From Microbulbifer mangrovi (GTDB lineage: Bacteria > Pseudomonadota > Gammaproteobacteria > Pseudomonadales > Cellvibrionaceae): a stretch of DNA of 64,000 nt. The position numbers and the translations under genes are program-made. The stretch's first letter is position 1; every line of letters starts with the position of its first letter. The notes below the pieces were generated by a model, which had not been told where the DNA came from, did no database searches, and saw only the letters and a list, made by a program, of their open reading frames with translations. Below, piece by piece: positions 38,803-48,399 of this stretch. The DNA lies in NCBI RefSeq assembly GCF_002009015.1, contig NZ_LZDE01000347.1, positions 1 to 64,000 of the forward strand, read 5' to 3'.

Positions 38803-40146
38803 TCAGCCTTCCCCGCGCCCGCCGAATCGTTGCAGGATCACGGGCCCAGTCTTCACGTCGGTGCTTTCGTCTCGAGTACCCAGCCGAAATGCCTGCAGCA
38901 GTCGTGCGCGGGCCCTTTCTGCATCCGCCTCGCTGGCGGCGTGAATCATCGCCAGCGGTGTATCTGTGCCAACAGTATCCCCCGGCGCGCGGATATCACT
39001 CAGCCCCACGCGGTGATCTACCGGATCACAGGCGCGACGGCGACCGCCCCCCAGTTCTACCACGGTATTGCCAACGGCACGCACGTCGATTTCAGTCACA
39101 ATGCCGGGGGCTTCCGGAATGGCGGGCACGACGATGGGCGCGCTAACCAAATGCTTTTCCGGCCGATCCAGCAAATCCGCCGGCCCTCCCAGCTCGACCA
39201 CCATGTTGGAGAAATATTCACAGGCGGCGCCACTCTCCAGGCTCCGCTCCATCATTTCTCTTCCCCGGCCAAGTTCAGTGACACGACCACTCAATTGCAA
39301 AAGCTCTGTCCCCAGAGCAATCACAACCTCATGCAGACGCGGGTCACGGAAATCGCCACGGAGGTATTCGATCACCTCGCGAACTTCCAGTGCATTGCCT
39401 GCGGTTGGGCCAAGTACCTGGGACATATCGGTGATGAGCGCGGAAATAGGTAACCCCAGCCCCTCACCCACTTCAACAATACTGGTGGCCAGTTCAACCG
39501 CCATGGGGAAGTTGTCCGCAAAGGCCCCGCTGCCGGTCTTGATATCCATCACCAGACTATCGAGACCGGCGGAGAGCTTTTTCGAGAGGATAGAAGCAGT
39601 AATCAATGGAACCGATTCCACCGTGGCGGTGACATCGCGGATACCGTAGAGGCGTTTATCTGCGGGCGCCAGTTCCGCGGTCTGGCCAACAATAGCGCAG
39701 CCAGCACGCTTGACCACCTGCTGAAAGGCAGGAATATCCGGGCTGGTGTTGTAGCCGGGAATACTGTCCATTTTGTCCAGAGTGCCGCCGGTATGACCGA
39801 GGCCGCGGCCGGATATCATCGGCACGAAGGTGCCGCAGGCGGCGAGCATGGGCGCCAGCATCAAGCTGACCTTATCCCCCACACCACCGGAGGAGTGCTT
39901 GTCGACTACCGGACCCGGCAGGTCCAATGCCGACCAGTCAAGTGTGGTACCGGAACCCTGTAACGCCCGGGTCAACGCCACTGATTCAGGACGCTCCAGC
40001 CCCTGAAAGAAAACGGCCATCGCCAGCGCTGCCACCTGGCCCTCGGTAATGCTGCCATCCATCATGCCCCGGACAAAAAATTCGATTTGTCGAGCAGACA
40101 GAGCGCAGCCCTCGCGTTTTGCGTGAATGATTTCCTGGGCCAGCAT
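38803..40146 (-). CDS. deoA: Thymidine phosphorylase
   Basis: A 447-residue enzyme that phosphorolyses thymidine and deoxyuridine to base and deoxyribose-1-phosphate. The [15 protein letters not shown] phosphate-binding motif and [20 protein letters not shown] are diagnostic. First gene of the deoABC-ALDH unit, divergent from nupC with two operator copies in the 280-base gap. No purine nucleoside phosphorylase (deoD) is present in the window. Confidence 0.97.
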   Translation of the reverse strand: MLAQEIIHAKREGCALSARQIEFFVRGMMDGSITEGQVAALAMAVFFQGLERPESVALTRALQGSGTTLDWSALDLPGPVVDKHSSGGVGDKVSLMLAPMLAACGTFVPMISGRGLGHTGGTLDKMDSIPGYNTSPDIPAFQQVVKRAGCAIVGQTAELAPADKRLYGIRDVTATVESVPLITASILSKKLSAGLDSLVMDIKTGSGAFADNFPMAVELATSIVEVGEGLGLPISALITDMSQVLGPTAGNALEVREVIEYLRGDFRDPRLHEVVIALGTELLQLSGRVTELGRGREMMERSLESGAACEYFSNMVVELGGPADLLDRPEKHLVSAPIVVPAIPEAPGIVTEIDVRAVGNTVVELGGGRRRACDPVDHRVGLSDIRAPGDTVGTDTPLAMIHAASEADAERARARLLQAFRLGTRDESTDVKTGPVILQRFGGRGEG

Positions 40147-40216
40147 TATTAGTTAATCCCTGATTATTGCAGCCGTATTACAGCTTTTTTATCGATCGGA
40201 ACATCATAGTTCAATC

Positions 40217-40232
40217 TTAACCAGTTGGTCCA
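40217..40232. promoter_or_regulatory. RutR-like operator 4 (deoA/nupC)
   Basis: TTAACCAGTTGGTCCA followed by CTTTTTGC. A good -10 box, TATGAT, lies at 40252-40257, so the operator would cover the -35 region of a rightward nupC promoter. Confidence 0.75.
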
Positions 40233-40251
40233 CTTTTTGCAGATTTACCTG

Positions 40252-40257
40252 TATGAT
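40252..40257 (+). promoter_or_regulatory. Possible nupC promoter -10 box
   Basis: TATGAT, five of six to consensus. The -35 region falls in the adjacent operator and is poor, which is common for regulated promoters. Confidence 0.4.
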
Positions 40258-40294
40258 CCCGCAATGATTTTCGCCGGGGACCTAGTGTTTCAAA

Positions 40295-40310
40295 TTGACC
40301 GGATAATCAG
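40295..40310. promoter_or_regulatory. RutR-like operator 5 (deoA/nupC)
   Basis: TTGACCGGATAATCAG: the left half has six of seven consensus bases; the right half is weaker. It is the second copy in the deoA/nupC gap. Confidence 0.6.
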
Positions 40311-40426
40311 CCTTTGATAATTTCCAGACGTCGCGTCACAGTAAAAAAATTAATAACGCGAGCTAACAACTCTCCCATACCGGTAGCGGAATACGGCGGG
40401 AAGGCGCAGCTCCAGCAGGCACTTAC

Positions 40427-41635
40427 ATGAGTTTGGTTGGCATACTTGCCCTGGTAGTCATCGCTATCCTGTTTTCAGAAAATCGCAGGGCCATCAAACC
40501 ACGTACTGTCTGCGCAGCCTTCGCGATACAGGCCGGCTTCGCCGCCTTGGTGCTGTATGTACCCGCGGGGCAAGCCGCACTGGCGTCTCTGTCAGAAGGG
40601 GTACAGCATATTATCGACTATGCAGATGCCGGGATTAATTTTCTGTTCGGTGATATCGGCAAGAAAAAACTGGGGTTTATCTTCGCCTTCCACGTACTCC
40701 CTGTTCTGATTTTTTTCTCATCGCTGGTGGCGGTGCTCTATTACCTGGGCATCATGCAGAAAATTGTCGGCGTTATCGGTACTTTCTTTCACCGTGTACT
40801 GGGCACCGGCCATACGGAATCCCTCTCCGCCACTGCCAATATTTTCGTCAGCCAGACCGAGGCACCTCTGATCATCCGGCCCTATATTGCCGGAATGACA
40901 CGCTCGGAACTGTTTGCGGTGATGGTGGGCGGGATGGCTTCCATCGCCGGCTCACTGCTGGTGGGCTACGCCAATATGGGCGTGGACCTGAAGTACCTGA
41001 TTGCGGCAAGCTTTATGGCGGCACCCGGCGGCCTGCTGATGGCGAAGCTCATGGTTCCCGAACAGGAAAGCCTGCGAGACACGGCTCAGGAAATTGTTTT
41101 TGATGAAGGCGAGCGCCCAGCCAATGTCATTGATGCCGCCGCCAGCGGCGCTCTGAGTGGTATGCAACTGGCAGTCAACATCGGCGCCATGCTGATCGCC
41201 TTTATCGCGCTGATTGCAATGGTCAACGGCGCAATCGGTGGTATTTTCAGCTGGTTCGGACTACAGGGGGTAACGCTACAAAGTATTCTCGGTGCGGTCT
41301 TCTCGCCCATCGCCTATGTGCTGGGGATTCCCTGGACAGAAAGTATCACTTCCGGCAGCCTGATCGGACAGAAGCTGGTGCTCAATGAATTTGTCGCCTA
41401 TGCGGATTTTATCGATCGCAAGGAGGCGCTTTCTCCTCACGCTCAGGTCGTAGTGACTTTTGCCCTGTGCGGTTTCGCCAACTTTTCCTCCATTGCCATA
41501 TTACTGGGCGGCCTAGGCAGTCTTGCGCCGTCGCGTCGTCCGGAAATCGCCCGCATGGGTCTGAAGGCAGTCCTGGCCGGGACCCTCGCCAACCTGATGA
41601 GCGCGGCGTTGGCCGGATTCTTTACCTCCCTGTAA
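40427..41635 (+). CDS. nupC: Concentrative nucleoside transporter, NupC family
   Basis: A 402-residue CNT-family importer of nucleosides coupled to H+ or Na+. [28 protein letters not shown] (cited in part) carries the conserved NxFxxQTEAP motif of nucleoside binding, and LNEFVAY is the second signature. About 8-10 membrane helices. First gene of nupC-cdd-upp-tetR and divergent from deoA, so import and phosphorolysis are paired. Confidence 0.95.
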   Translation: MSLVGILALVVIAILFSENRRAIKPRTVCAAFAIQAGFAALVLYVPAGQAALASLSEGVQHIIDYADAGINFLFGDIGKKKLGFIFAFHVLPVLIFFSSLVAVLYYLGIMQKIVGVIGTFFHRVLGTGHTESLSATANIFVSQTEAPLIIRPYIAGMTRSELFAVMVGGMASIAGSLLVGYANMGVDLKYLIAASFMAAPGGLLMAKLMVPEQESLRDTAQEIVFDEGERPANVIDAAASGALSGMQLAVNIGAMLIAFIALIAMVNGAIGGIFSWFGLQGVTLQSILGAVFSPIAYVLGIPWTESITSGSLIGQKLVLNEFVAYADFIDRKEALSPHAQVVVTFALCGFANFSSIAILLGGLGSLAPSRRPEIARMGLKAVLAGTLANLMSAALAGFFTSL

Positions 41636-41648
41636 CGCCCGCAACAAT

Positions 41649-42608
41649 ATGCAATACGATTCCACAATGCTCGAAGCAGCGCTAACAAGCTTCCCCAAAA
41701 CGCTGCGCACCGAACTGGAACAGGTTGCGGTCCGCGGCGGCAAAGTGCACCCAGATTTGGTGCAACACCTCTGCAGAGTGCTGAATATTGATGTCGATGC
41801 CCTGATGCTGCGGCTGGTGCCGCTGGCAGCCGCCTATGGAGTGGCACCGGTATCCCATTTCTCTGTCGGCGCCGTTGCGCGCGGCCAACGGCTGGATAGC
41901 AACGGGTATGCAGCGCTCTATCTGGGGGCCAATATGGAATTCCCCGGGCGCGCCCTCTGCTTCAGTCTTCACGCGGAGCAAGCGGCGGTGGCCAACGCAT
42001 GGAATAACCGGGAATCCGGGATTACCAGCCTGGCGGTGTCCGCTGTCCCCTGCGGCCATTGCCGACAGTTTCTGTATGAGCTTTCCGAATCCAGCCCGTT
42101 GCGGATCGTGTTTCCCGACGGCACACGGCACGGTTATCGGCAAACAGATATTGCCGAACTGCTGCCCGGCGCCTTCGGCCCCGCAGACCTCGGTCACGAG
42201 GGCAATATGATGGCGGTAAATATTGCCGCCGATCCCCCGCCGCTTGAGATTGAGCAAAACGCGAGTGTCGACGCGCTGGTACGAGAAGCGCTCAAAGCCG
42301 CGCGTTTTTCCTATGCACCCTATACTCGAAACCATGCCGGTTGCGCAGTGCAGCTGCAAAACGGCCGGATATTTTCCGGCAGCTATGCGGAAAATGCAGC
42401 GCACAACCCGGGGCTGTCACCACTACACGCTGCGCTATCGAATATGCGTATGGCACTGGGGCCCGCTAGCGGACCTGAAGATCTGCAGAAAGTTGCCCGC
42501 TGCGTGCTGGTGGAGAAAGCAGCCGATATTAGCCAGCGGGAACTGGTTACCACCCTGATCTCCTCCTTTGCACCACAAATTGCATTGGAGTATTACGTAG
42601 CCGAGTAA
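41649..42608 (+). CDS. cdd: Cytidine deaminase, two-domain type
   Basis: A 319-residue deaminase of (deoxy)cytidine to (deoxy)uridine, of the E. coli-like dimeric type with a catalytic and a degenerate domain. Zinc site: HAEQAAVANA and AVPCGHCRQFLYEL. FSVGAVARG and GANMEFPG precede it, and the C-terminal half repeats the fold (FSYAPYTRNHAGCAVQL) without zinc ligands. No strong ribosome site is seen at 41649; an in-frame ATG at 41667 is possible. It lies 13 bases after nupC. Confidence 0.95.
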   Translation: MQYDSTMLEAALTSFPKTLRTELEQVAVRGGKVHPDLVQHLCRVLNIDVDALMLRLVPLAAAYGVAPVSHFSVGAVARGQRLDSNGYAALYLGANMEFPGRALCFSLHAEQAAVANAWNNRESGITSLAVSAVPCGHCRQFLYELSESSPLRIVFPDGTRHGYRQTDIAELLPGAFGPADLGHEGNMMAVNIAADPPPLEIEQNASVDALVREALKAARFSYAPYTRNHAGCAVQLQNGRIFSGSYAENAAHNPGLSPLHAALSNMRMALGPASGPEDLQKVARCVLVEKAADISQRELVTTLISSFAPQIALEYYVAE

Positions 42609-42681
42609 CCCATCATCAAGCGCCCGGCGACCAATCTGTTAGCCGACTCCACGTAAAACGAAAAATATAGGGCACAGTGAA

Positions 42682-43317
42682 ATGAACGAAAATTTTGTTT
42701 TGATCGACCACCCGCTGATTCAGCACAAATTGACAATCATGCGCGATCGCGCCACCACCGCCGGAAAATTCCGTCTGCTGCTGAAGGAGATCAGCCTGCT
42801 GATGGGCTATGAGGCAACGCGGGACCTGCCAATCACCAGTAAAAATATTGAAACTCCGCTGGAGGAGATGGACGCTCCGACGCTGTCGGGTAAAAAACTC
42901 TGCCTGTTCTCCATTTTGCGTGCTGGCGATGGACTACTATCCGGGCTGCTGGAACTAGTACCCTCTGCCCGGGTCGGCCATATCGGCCTGTACCGCGACA
43001 GCAAGACACTGGAAGCAGTGGAGTATTTCTTCAAGGCGCCCAAGCAGTTGTCCAACCGTTTATGCCTGGTAGTTGACCCGATGCTGGCTACGGGTCACTC
43101 CGCCTGTGCCGCCCTGGACAAGATCAAAGAGCATGGCGCCAAGAATATCCGCTTTATTTGCCTGCTGGCGTCCCCCGAAGGACTGTCCACACTGGCCGAG
43201 AAACATCCGGATGTAACCGTGTATGCGGCCGCTCTGGACAGGGAACTCAACAGCAAAGGGTATATCCTTCCGGGTATTGGCGACGCAGGGGATCGCCTGT
43301 TCGGTACCGGCAAATAG
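42682..43317 (+). CDS. upp: Uracil phosphoribosyltransferase
   Basis: A 211-residue salvage enzyme that makes UMP from uracil and PRPP. The PRPP-binding motif is [16 protein letters not shown], and [18 protein letters not shown] and [14 protein letters not shown] are typical. It is in the nupC-cdd-upp operon, so uracil released from cytidine and deoxyuridine is salvaged rather than degraded; no rut or dihydropyrimidine genes are in the window. Confidence 0.96.
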   Translation: MNENFVLIDHPLIQHKLTIMRDRATTAGKFRLLLKEISLLMGYEATRDLPITSKNIETPLEEMDAPTLSGKKLCLFSILRAGDGLLSGLLELVPSARVGHIGLYRDSKTLEAVEYFFKAPKQLSNRLCLVVDPMLATGHSACAALDKIKEHGAKNIRFICLLASPEGLSTLAEKHPDVTVYAAALDRELNSKGYILPGIGDAGDRLFGTGK

Positions 43318-43378
43318 CCGCCCCGCATCGCTTGTGAGAGAATCACCTGCAACCAATTTCAGTACGACCAAATACTCT

Positions 43379-44014
43379 ATGCCCGATAATAAAAAGCCTG
43401 GCACCGCAAGGAAGTCAGGCATTCGCGAAGCCAATACCCGTCAGATCATTGCCGCGGCAGAAGCCCTGTTCTCGGAAAAAGGCTTTAACGGCACCTCCAC
43501 CCAGGAAATTGCCGACAGGGCCGGCCTGCCCAAAGCCAACGTCCACTACTACTTCAAGACCAAGCAGGATCTCTACACCGTAGTGTTGCAGGACGTCCTG
43601 CAGGGCTGGCAGAAAGATGCAGAAATCTTCCAGCGCTCCTCAGACCCGGGGGAAGTACTGCGGTCTTATATCCGCGCAAAAATGGAACACTCGTTTACCC
43701 GCCCCAAGGGCTCCAAGATGTGGGCAATGGAGGTTATCCAGGGCGGTCCGGTGATGGGCAAAGAGATCCGCAAGGCCCTCGTTTCCTGGGATGACACCGT
43801 GCTGCAGCGGATCCAGTCCTGGATCGACGAGGGCAAAATCCAGGCGGTCAGCCCCCAGAGCATGCTCAATATGATCTGGGCCACGACGCAATACTATGCC
43901 GACTACGACTATCAGATCCGGGTTTTGAATGGCAACAAACGCCTGACCAAGTCGCAGCGGGAAGAGGCCATTGAGGATGTAAGCCGGATGATCCTGCACG
44001 GGGTTTTGAAATAA
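43379..44014 (+). CDS. TetR-family regulator, RutR-like (copy 2)
   Basis: A 211-residue repressor. The helix-turn-helix spans about 20-65 (IIAAAEALFSEKGF, EIADRAGLPKANVHYYFKTK), nearly identical in its recognition part to copy 1 at 23288-23941. The C-terminal RutR-like part has MEVIQGGPVM and MIWATTQYYADYD. The start at 43379 is chosen because upstream in-frame sequence runs back into upp. Last gene of nupC-cdd-upp-tetR, so it is probably induced with its targets. The shared recognition helix suggests that both regulators can read the same operator. Confidence 0.88.
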   Translation: MPDNKKPGTARKSGIREANTRQIIAAAEALFSEKGFNGTSTQEIADRAGLPKANVHYYFKTKQDLYTVVLQDVLQGWQKDAEIFQRSSDPGEVLRSYIRAKMEHSFTRPKGSKMWAMEVIQGGPVMGKEIRKALVSWDDTVLQRIQSWIDEGKIQAVSPQSMLNMIWATTQYYADYDYQIRVLNGNKRLTKSQREEAIEDVSRMILHGVLK

Positions 44015-44031
44015 CCAGCGACACCACAGTT

Positions 44032-45252
44032 TCAGCCGCGGACTTGTGTTTCCTCCACTGCGGCTTCAAACACATCCAGCGCCAGCGCCACATCCGCAGC
44101 AGCGACAGATTCATCCGGGTGGTGGCTGACGCCCCCCGCACAGCGTAAAAACAGCATCCCCACATCGGTCGCCGGTGCCATGACCATGGCATCGTGGCCT
44201 GCGCCGCTTGGCAGCGAAAAATCCTGCTGCTCACAGCGCACCAGCGCACGACTGCCGGCGTCGCGCAATCGCGGAGCGCAGGCCACGGCCGGTGCGCTGT
44301 GAATTTCCCGGTATCCCATTGTCACCTGCGAGCGATCACACAGGGACTCAATACCTTCGATGATTTCTGCCAGCGCGCGGTCGCGCAGCGGGTCTTCGCC
44401 ACTGCGAATGTCCAGAGTAAATTCACAGCGACCGGGAATCACATTGACCGACCCCGGTTGCGCTTCGAGTTTTCCAACCGTTGCCACAACACCGCAGCGG
44501 CGCGCGACAGTATCCACAAGCTGCACCGCACCCGCCGCTGCCAGCAGCGCGTCCTGGCGCATGGTCATCGGCACAGTGCCCGCATGGCCGGCGCGCCCCT
44601 GCAGGATAAACTGCAGGCGCCGCGCACCGGCGATGGCCGTCACCACCCCCAGCGCCAGGTCGCGCTCTTCCAGCACCGGCCCCTGCTCGATATGCAGTTC
44701 CCAGTAGCCCAGTAGTGACTCCCCGGCGCGGGAGGCGCTGGCAACCATGGTCGGGTCCAGACCAAAGGCGGTAAAAGCCTCGGCCATGGAAACCCCGTTG
44801 GCATCGCGCAATTCCAGCAACCCCGGATCCCACTGGCCGGCAACGGCGCGGCTACCCAGCAGCGTGGCGCCAAAGCGGCTGCCTTCCTCATCCGCAAAAC
44901 CAACCACATCAATGCTAAACGGAAAGCGTTTGCCGCGGTGGTGAAAGCGCGACACTACTTCGATTGCCGCCAGCACACCGAGAATACCGTCGTAACGACC
45001 GGCACCCGGCACCGTATCCAGGTGAGAACCCAGCACCAGGGTTTGTCCATCCGCATCGCTGCCGGCGTAGTGTCCCCAGCAGTTGCCCGCGGCATCGGTG
45101 CGGACCTCCATTCCAGCCTCATGCATCCACTGCATTACCTGCTGATTGCAGCGGCGGTGCTCATCCGTCAGATAAGTACGACAGATAGAACCCTCGGTGG
45201 CACTGATGGCCGCGAGCAGATCGCAGCGCTGCAACAGGCGCTCGGCGCTCAC
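44032..45252 (-). CDS. allC: Allantoate amidohydrolase
   Basis: A 406-residue M20-type amidohydrolase that hydrolyses allantoate to ureidoglycine, CO2 and ammonia. Metal-site segments: LGSHLDTVPGAGRYDGILGVLA, GFADEEGSRFG, ELHIEQGPVLE, and LPSGAGHDAM. GRAGHAGTVPM is the dimerisation-domain signature. The GTG at 45252 overlaps the add stop. Related carbamoylases look similar, but its place between allantoinase and PucG in the pathway makes allantoate the best substrate. Last gene of the hpxW-tauE-pucG-add-allC operon. Confidence 0.9.
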   Translation of the reverse strand: MSAERLLQRCDLLAAISATEGSICRTYLTDEHRRCNQQVMQWMHEAGMEVRTDAAGNCWGHYAGSDADGQTLVLGSHLDTVPGAGRYDGILGVLAAIEVVSRFHHRGKRFPFSIDVVGFADEEGSRFGATLLGSRAVAGQWDPGLLELRDANGVSMAEAFTAFGLDPTMVASASRAGESLLGYWELHIEQGPVLEERDLALGVVTAIAGARRLQFILQGRAGHAGTVPMTMRQDALLAAAGAVQLVDTVARRCGVVATVGKLEAQPGSVNVIPGRCEFTLDIRSGEDPLRDRALAEIIEGIESLCDRSQVTMGYREIHSAPAVACAPRLRDAGSRALVRCEQQDFSLPSGAGHDAMVMAPATDVGMLFLRCAGGVSHHPDESVAAADVALALDVFEAAVEETQVRG

Positions 45253-46277
45253 GAGGCCTCCGCAAAATCGTCGAGCCGCTGTAACAGCGCCGTCTTTTCC
45301 GCCTCGGGCAGAAAGCTGGCCTCAAAACCGTTGCGCAGTAACTTCAGGGCCTGGCTGCGATTGAGATTCAGCGCACGGTGCATAGCGATAAAGTTATCGT
45401 TCATGTAGCCGCCGAAATAGGTGGGATCATCGGAATTGACCGTCACCATCAACCCACGCTCCAGCAGCTGCAAAATATTGTGCTGCGCCATTTCCGGAAA
45501 CACGCACAGACGTACATTCGATAGGGGGCAGACCGTAAGCGGAACGCCGCGCTCGCGCAGCAATTTCACCAGCGCGTCGTCTTCCACACAGCGAATACCA
45601 TGGTCGATGCGTTCTACCTGTAAATCCTGCAGCGCGGAATAAATAAATGCAGGCGGCCCCTCTTCGCCTGCGTGTGCGGTAAGACGGTAACCGTGCTCGC
45701 GGGCGCGACGATAGAGCTCGATAAATTTTTGCGGTGGGTTACCCTGCTCACTGCTGGCGAGACCGATGGCAACGAAATCGTCCCGATATGCTTCCGCCTG
45801 ATCCAGCACGGCCAGCGCCTCGGATTCCGGCAGGTGACGCAGAAAACTCAAAATCAGCTGTACAGACTGGCCCCAGCTGCTGCGAGCCTCGGCGATGGCG
45901 CGCTTGAAACCGGCCATAAATACCGGAAAGTCGATACCGTTTGGCAGGTAGGTCTGCGGTTCGATCATGATTTCGGTGTGGACAATATTGTTCTGCCGGC
46001 AACGCTGCAGATAGTCCATCATCAAATGGTAGAAGTCCTCTTCATCCCGCAGCACCGAGGCACCCAGGTAGTAGAGGTCGAGAAAGCTTTGCAGGTTTTC
46101 AAAGCAATAAGCGGCCTCTACCTCTGCCAGTGATGTATAGGGCAACTGCACGCGGTTTTTCTCCGCCAGTTGCAACAGGCGGCCCGCTTCCAAGGTGCCA
46201 TCCAGATGCAGGTGTAGTTCCGCTTTGGGCGCAGCTCTGAGCCAGTCTTCAAAATGGATTTTTTCGCTCACGATCAT
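45249..46277 (-). CDS. add: Adenosine deaminase
   Basis: A 342-residue zinc enzyme deaminating (deoxy)adenosine to (deoxy)inosine. Motifs: PKAELHLHLDGTLE with metal His, THAGEEGPP (LTAHAGE in full context) and VNSDDPTYFGGYMNDN with the catalytic Asp pair. Adenine deaminases of the same family are a possible alternative, since some bacterial members prefer the base. The ATG at 46277 is chosen; an upstream GTG at 46313 would overlap pucG. It lies in the ureide operon. Confidence 0.85.
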   Translation of the reverse strand: MIVSEKIHFEDWLRAAPKAELHLHLDGTLEAGRLLQLAEKNRVQLPYTSLAEVEAAYCFENLQSFLDLYYLGASVLRDEEDFYHLMMDYLQRCRQNNIVHTEIMIEPQTYLPNGIDFPVFMAGFKRAIAEARSSWGQSVQLILSFLRHLPESEALAVLDQAEAYRDDFVAIGLASSEQGNPPQKFIELYRRAREHGYRLTAHAGEEGPPAFIYSALQDLQVERIDHGIRCVEDDALVKLLRERGVPLTVCPLSNVRLCVFPEMAQHNILQLLERGLMVTVNSDDPTYFGGYMNDNFIAMHRALNLNRSQALKLLRNGFEASFLPEAEKTALLQRLDDFAEAS

Positions 46278-46305
46278 TTCTCTCACTGTGTCCGGGCCCG
46301 GGTAA

Positions 46306-47520
46306 TCAGGCACCCAGAATATCCATGGCGGCCGCCACCGCGTCGCCGGTATTGACGGCTACCCGGTTCAGAATCAGTACCTGCTCCAGGCAGGCCAGGG
46401 TCTGCAGTACGGCATCTTTGCGCGCATTGTAGCCCATGGTGCCAATACGCCAGATACACCCGTGCAGCGGGCCAAATGAGGTACCGATCTCGATAGCGAA
46501 ATCCTGCAGCAACTGCGCACGGATTTTTTCGCCATTCACGCCCTCCGGAATATATACACCGACCACATTGTTCATACGATGGCGCGAATCCCCGAACAAT
46601 TTGAGGCCCATGGCTTCGAGGCCAGCGGCCATCGCGGCGCCGGCACGTCGATGACGGGTGATCACGTTTTCCCCGCCCTCCTCCAGCCACAGGCGCGCGC
46701 ACTCCCGCGCTGCGTAAAGCATGCTGGTGGCTTCGGTATGGTGATTGAGCCGCTCCTCGCCCCAGTAATCCATGATCATTGCGAGGTCGAAATAATTGGA
46801 GCCGATACGCTCGCCGGCGGCGTCGCGATGGTGACTCGCTCGTATCCCCGCCTCCACGTGGCGGCGGCTGTTGATCCGCGCCACCGCATCGTCGTTAAGC
46901 GTAATTGGCGCGATACCGGACGGCCCTCCCAGGCATTTCTGCAGACCGGCGGAGACGACGGAAATACCCCAGTTGTCGGTCAGAAAAGGATTGCCGCCGA
47001 TGGACGCCGTGGCATCACAATAGGTGAGCACCCCTTTTTCCCGGCACAACTGGCCGATGTCTGCCAGTGGCTGACACATGGTAGTGGAAGTATCCCCCTG
47101 CACCAGCGCCACCAGATCCGGTTTGATCCGGTCGATGGCCGCAGCGACCTGCTCCGGTTCCGCCACTCGCCCCCACTCAAAATCGAGACAGTGCACCTCG
47201 GCACCGGCACGCTCGGCAATTTCCCGCAGCAGCAGGCCGAAGCGCCCGAACACCGGTACCAGTACCCGTTCACCGGGCTTTAACAGTGATACCAGTGCCG
47301 CTTCGATACCTCCTCGGGCGGTGCTGTCTACCATGAACGTCCAGCGGTTTTCGGTCTGGAAGACACCGCGGTAGAGGTCCATGGTCTCGTTCATGCAACG
47401 GGTCATGGATGGGTCAAACTGCCCCACCAACTGCTGCGACATGGCCCGCAGTACCCTTGGATCGCAGCTGATGGGCCCCGGTCCCATCAATAGCCGGGGC
47501 GGGGGTACGAAAGGTTTCAT
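46306..47520 (-). CDS. pucG: (S)-ureidoglycine-glyoxylate aminotransferase
   Basis: A 404-residue PLP enzyme of the alanine-glyoxylate aminotransferase class (fold type I). The start LLMGPGPISCDPRVLRAM, VQGDTSTTMCQPL, and SAGLQKCLGGPSGIAP with the PLP Lys fit PucG, which transfers the amino group of ureidoglycine to glyoxylate, giving oxalurate and glycine. The ATG at 47520 is chosen over a GTG at 47547. Its neighbours allC upstream in the pathway and hpxW/hpxXY downstream strongly support this substrate over plain alanine-glyoxylate or serine-glyoxylate activity. Confidence 0.88.
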   Translation of the reverse strand: MKPFVPPPRLLMGPGPISCDPRVLRAMSQQLVGQFDPSMTRCMNETMDLYRGVFQTENRWTFMVDSTARGGIEAALVSLLKPGERVLVPVFGRFGLLLREIAERAGAEVHCLDFEWGRVAEPEQVAAAIDRIKPDLVALVQGDTSTTMCQPLADIGQLCREKGVLTYCDATASIGGNPFLTDNWGISVVSAGLQKCLGGPSGIAPITLNDDAVARINSRRHVEAGIRASHHRDAAGERIGSNYFDLAMIMDYWGEERLNHHTEATSMLYAARECARLWLEEGGENVITRHRRAGAAMAAGLEAMGLKLFGDSRHRMNNVVGVYIPEGVNGEKIRAQLLQDFAIEIGTSFGPLHGCIWRIGTMGYNARKDAVLQTLACLEQVLILNRVAVNTGDAVAAAMDILGA

Positions 47521-47554
47521 AATCTCTTTTTCTGATTCCTGTATCACCGTGTAC

Positions 47555-48385
47555 TCACCCCATTGCCGCTTGGTAGATCATCCGTGTACCACTCAAAAAA
47601 AGGAAAATCGCAAAAATCCGCTTCAGCGCTGCGCCGTTCAGACGCGAGCCCAGCCAAACCCCGACCGGGGCCACCGCCACCGACAGCGGTACGATCAATG
47701 CAAAGCCGGGCAGATTAATAAAGCCGTAGGTCGCTTCCGGTGCATCCACCGGAGTTTCCCCCAGCAGCAACATCAACAGCGCACCGGGTAGCGCGATCAC
47801 AAAACCCAGTGCCGCGGCGGTACCCACCGCGCGGTGCGCGGGGGTATTGAACGCGGTCAACAACGGCACCCCCAGGGTACCGGCACCAATACCCATCACT
47901 GATGACAGTAAGCCGATCACGGCGGCCATCCCCCCTTGCACCGGACGCCCGGGCAGGTGCTCGGCCAGCGCTGCGGCATTGGCCCGCAACAACATATTCA
48001 GCGCCACCAGCAGCGCCACCGCACCAAAAATCCCCGAGGCCAATACACCTCCGCCATGGGTCGCCAGCAGCACACCTCCGATAACCCCCATGGCGACAAA
48101 CGGTGCCCAGCGCTTCAGGATTTCTTCGTCCACATTGCCGCGCTGGTGATGCGCGCGCACCGAGGACAGGCTGGTGGCGACGATAACCAACAGCGAAGTG
48201 CCGGTGGCCACAGACATGGCCGTGGCCGCACCGACACCCAGCCACTGAAAGACAAAAAACAGTACTGGCACAATCACAATACCGCCGCCAACGCCGATCA
48301 GCCCGGCCAGCAGTCCCGCGACAACGCCGGTGAATACCAGTGCGACAATCACCGGCAGCCACTGAATAAGAGTTTCCGCAAACAT
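47555..48385 (-). CDS. TauE/SafE-family membrane transporter
   Basis: A 276-residue protein with about eight membrane helices and the two repeated family signatures, GLLAGLIGVGGGIVIVP near the start and SVMGIGAGTLGVPLL in the second half. Members export or import small organic or sulphur anions. It sits between pucG and hpxW in one operon, so an anion of this pathway such as oxalurate, oxamate or oxalate is a candidate substrate. That is inference only; the family does not reveal specificity. Confidence 0.85.
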   Translation of the reverse strand: MFAETLIQWLPVIVALVFTGVVAGLLAGLIGVGGGIVIVPVLFFVFQWLGVGAATAMSVATGTSLLVIVATSLSSVRAHHQRGNVDEEILKRWAPFVAMGVIGGVLLATHGGGVLASGIFGAVALLVALNMLLRANAAALAEHLPGRPVQGGMAAVIGLLSSVMGIGAGTLGVPLLTAFNTPAHRAVGTAAALGFVIALPGALLMLLLGETPVDAPEATYGFINLPGFALIVPLSVAVAPVGVWLGSRLNGAALKRIFAIFLFLSGTRMIYQAAMG

Positions 48386-48399
48386 CGAACTATCCGCTT

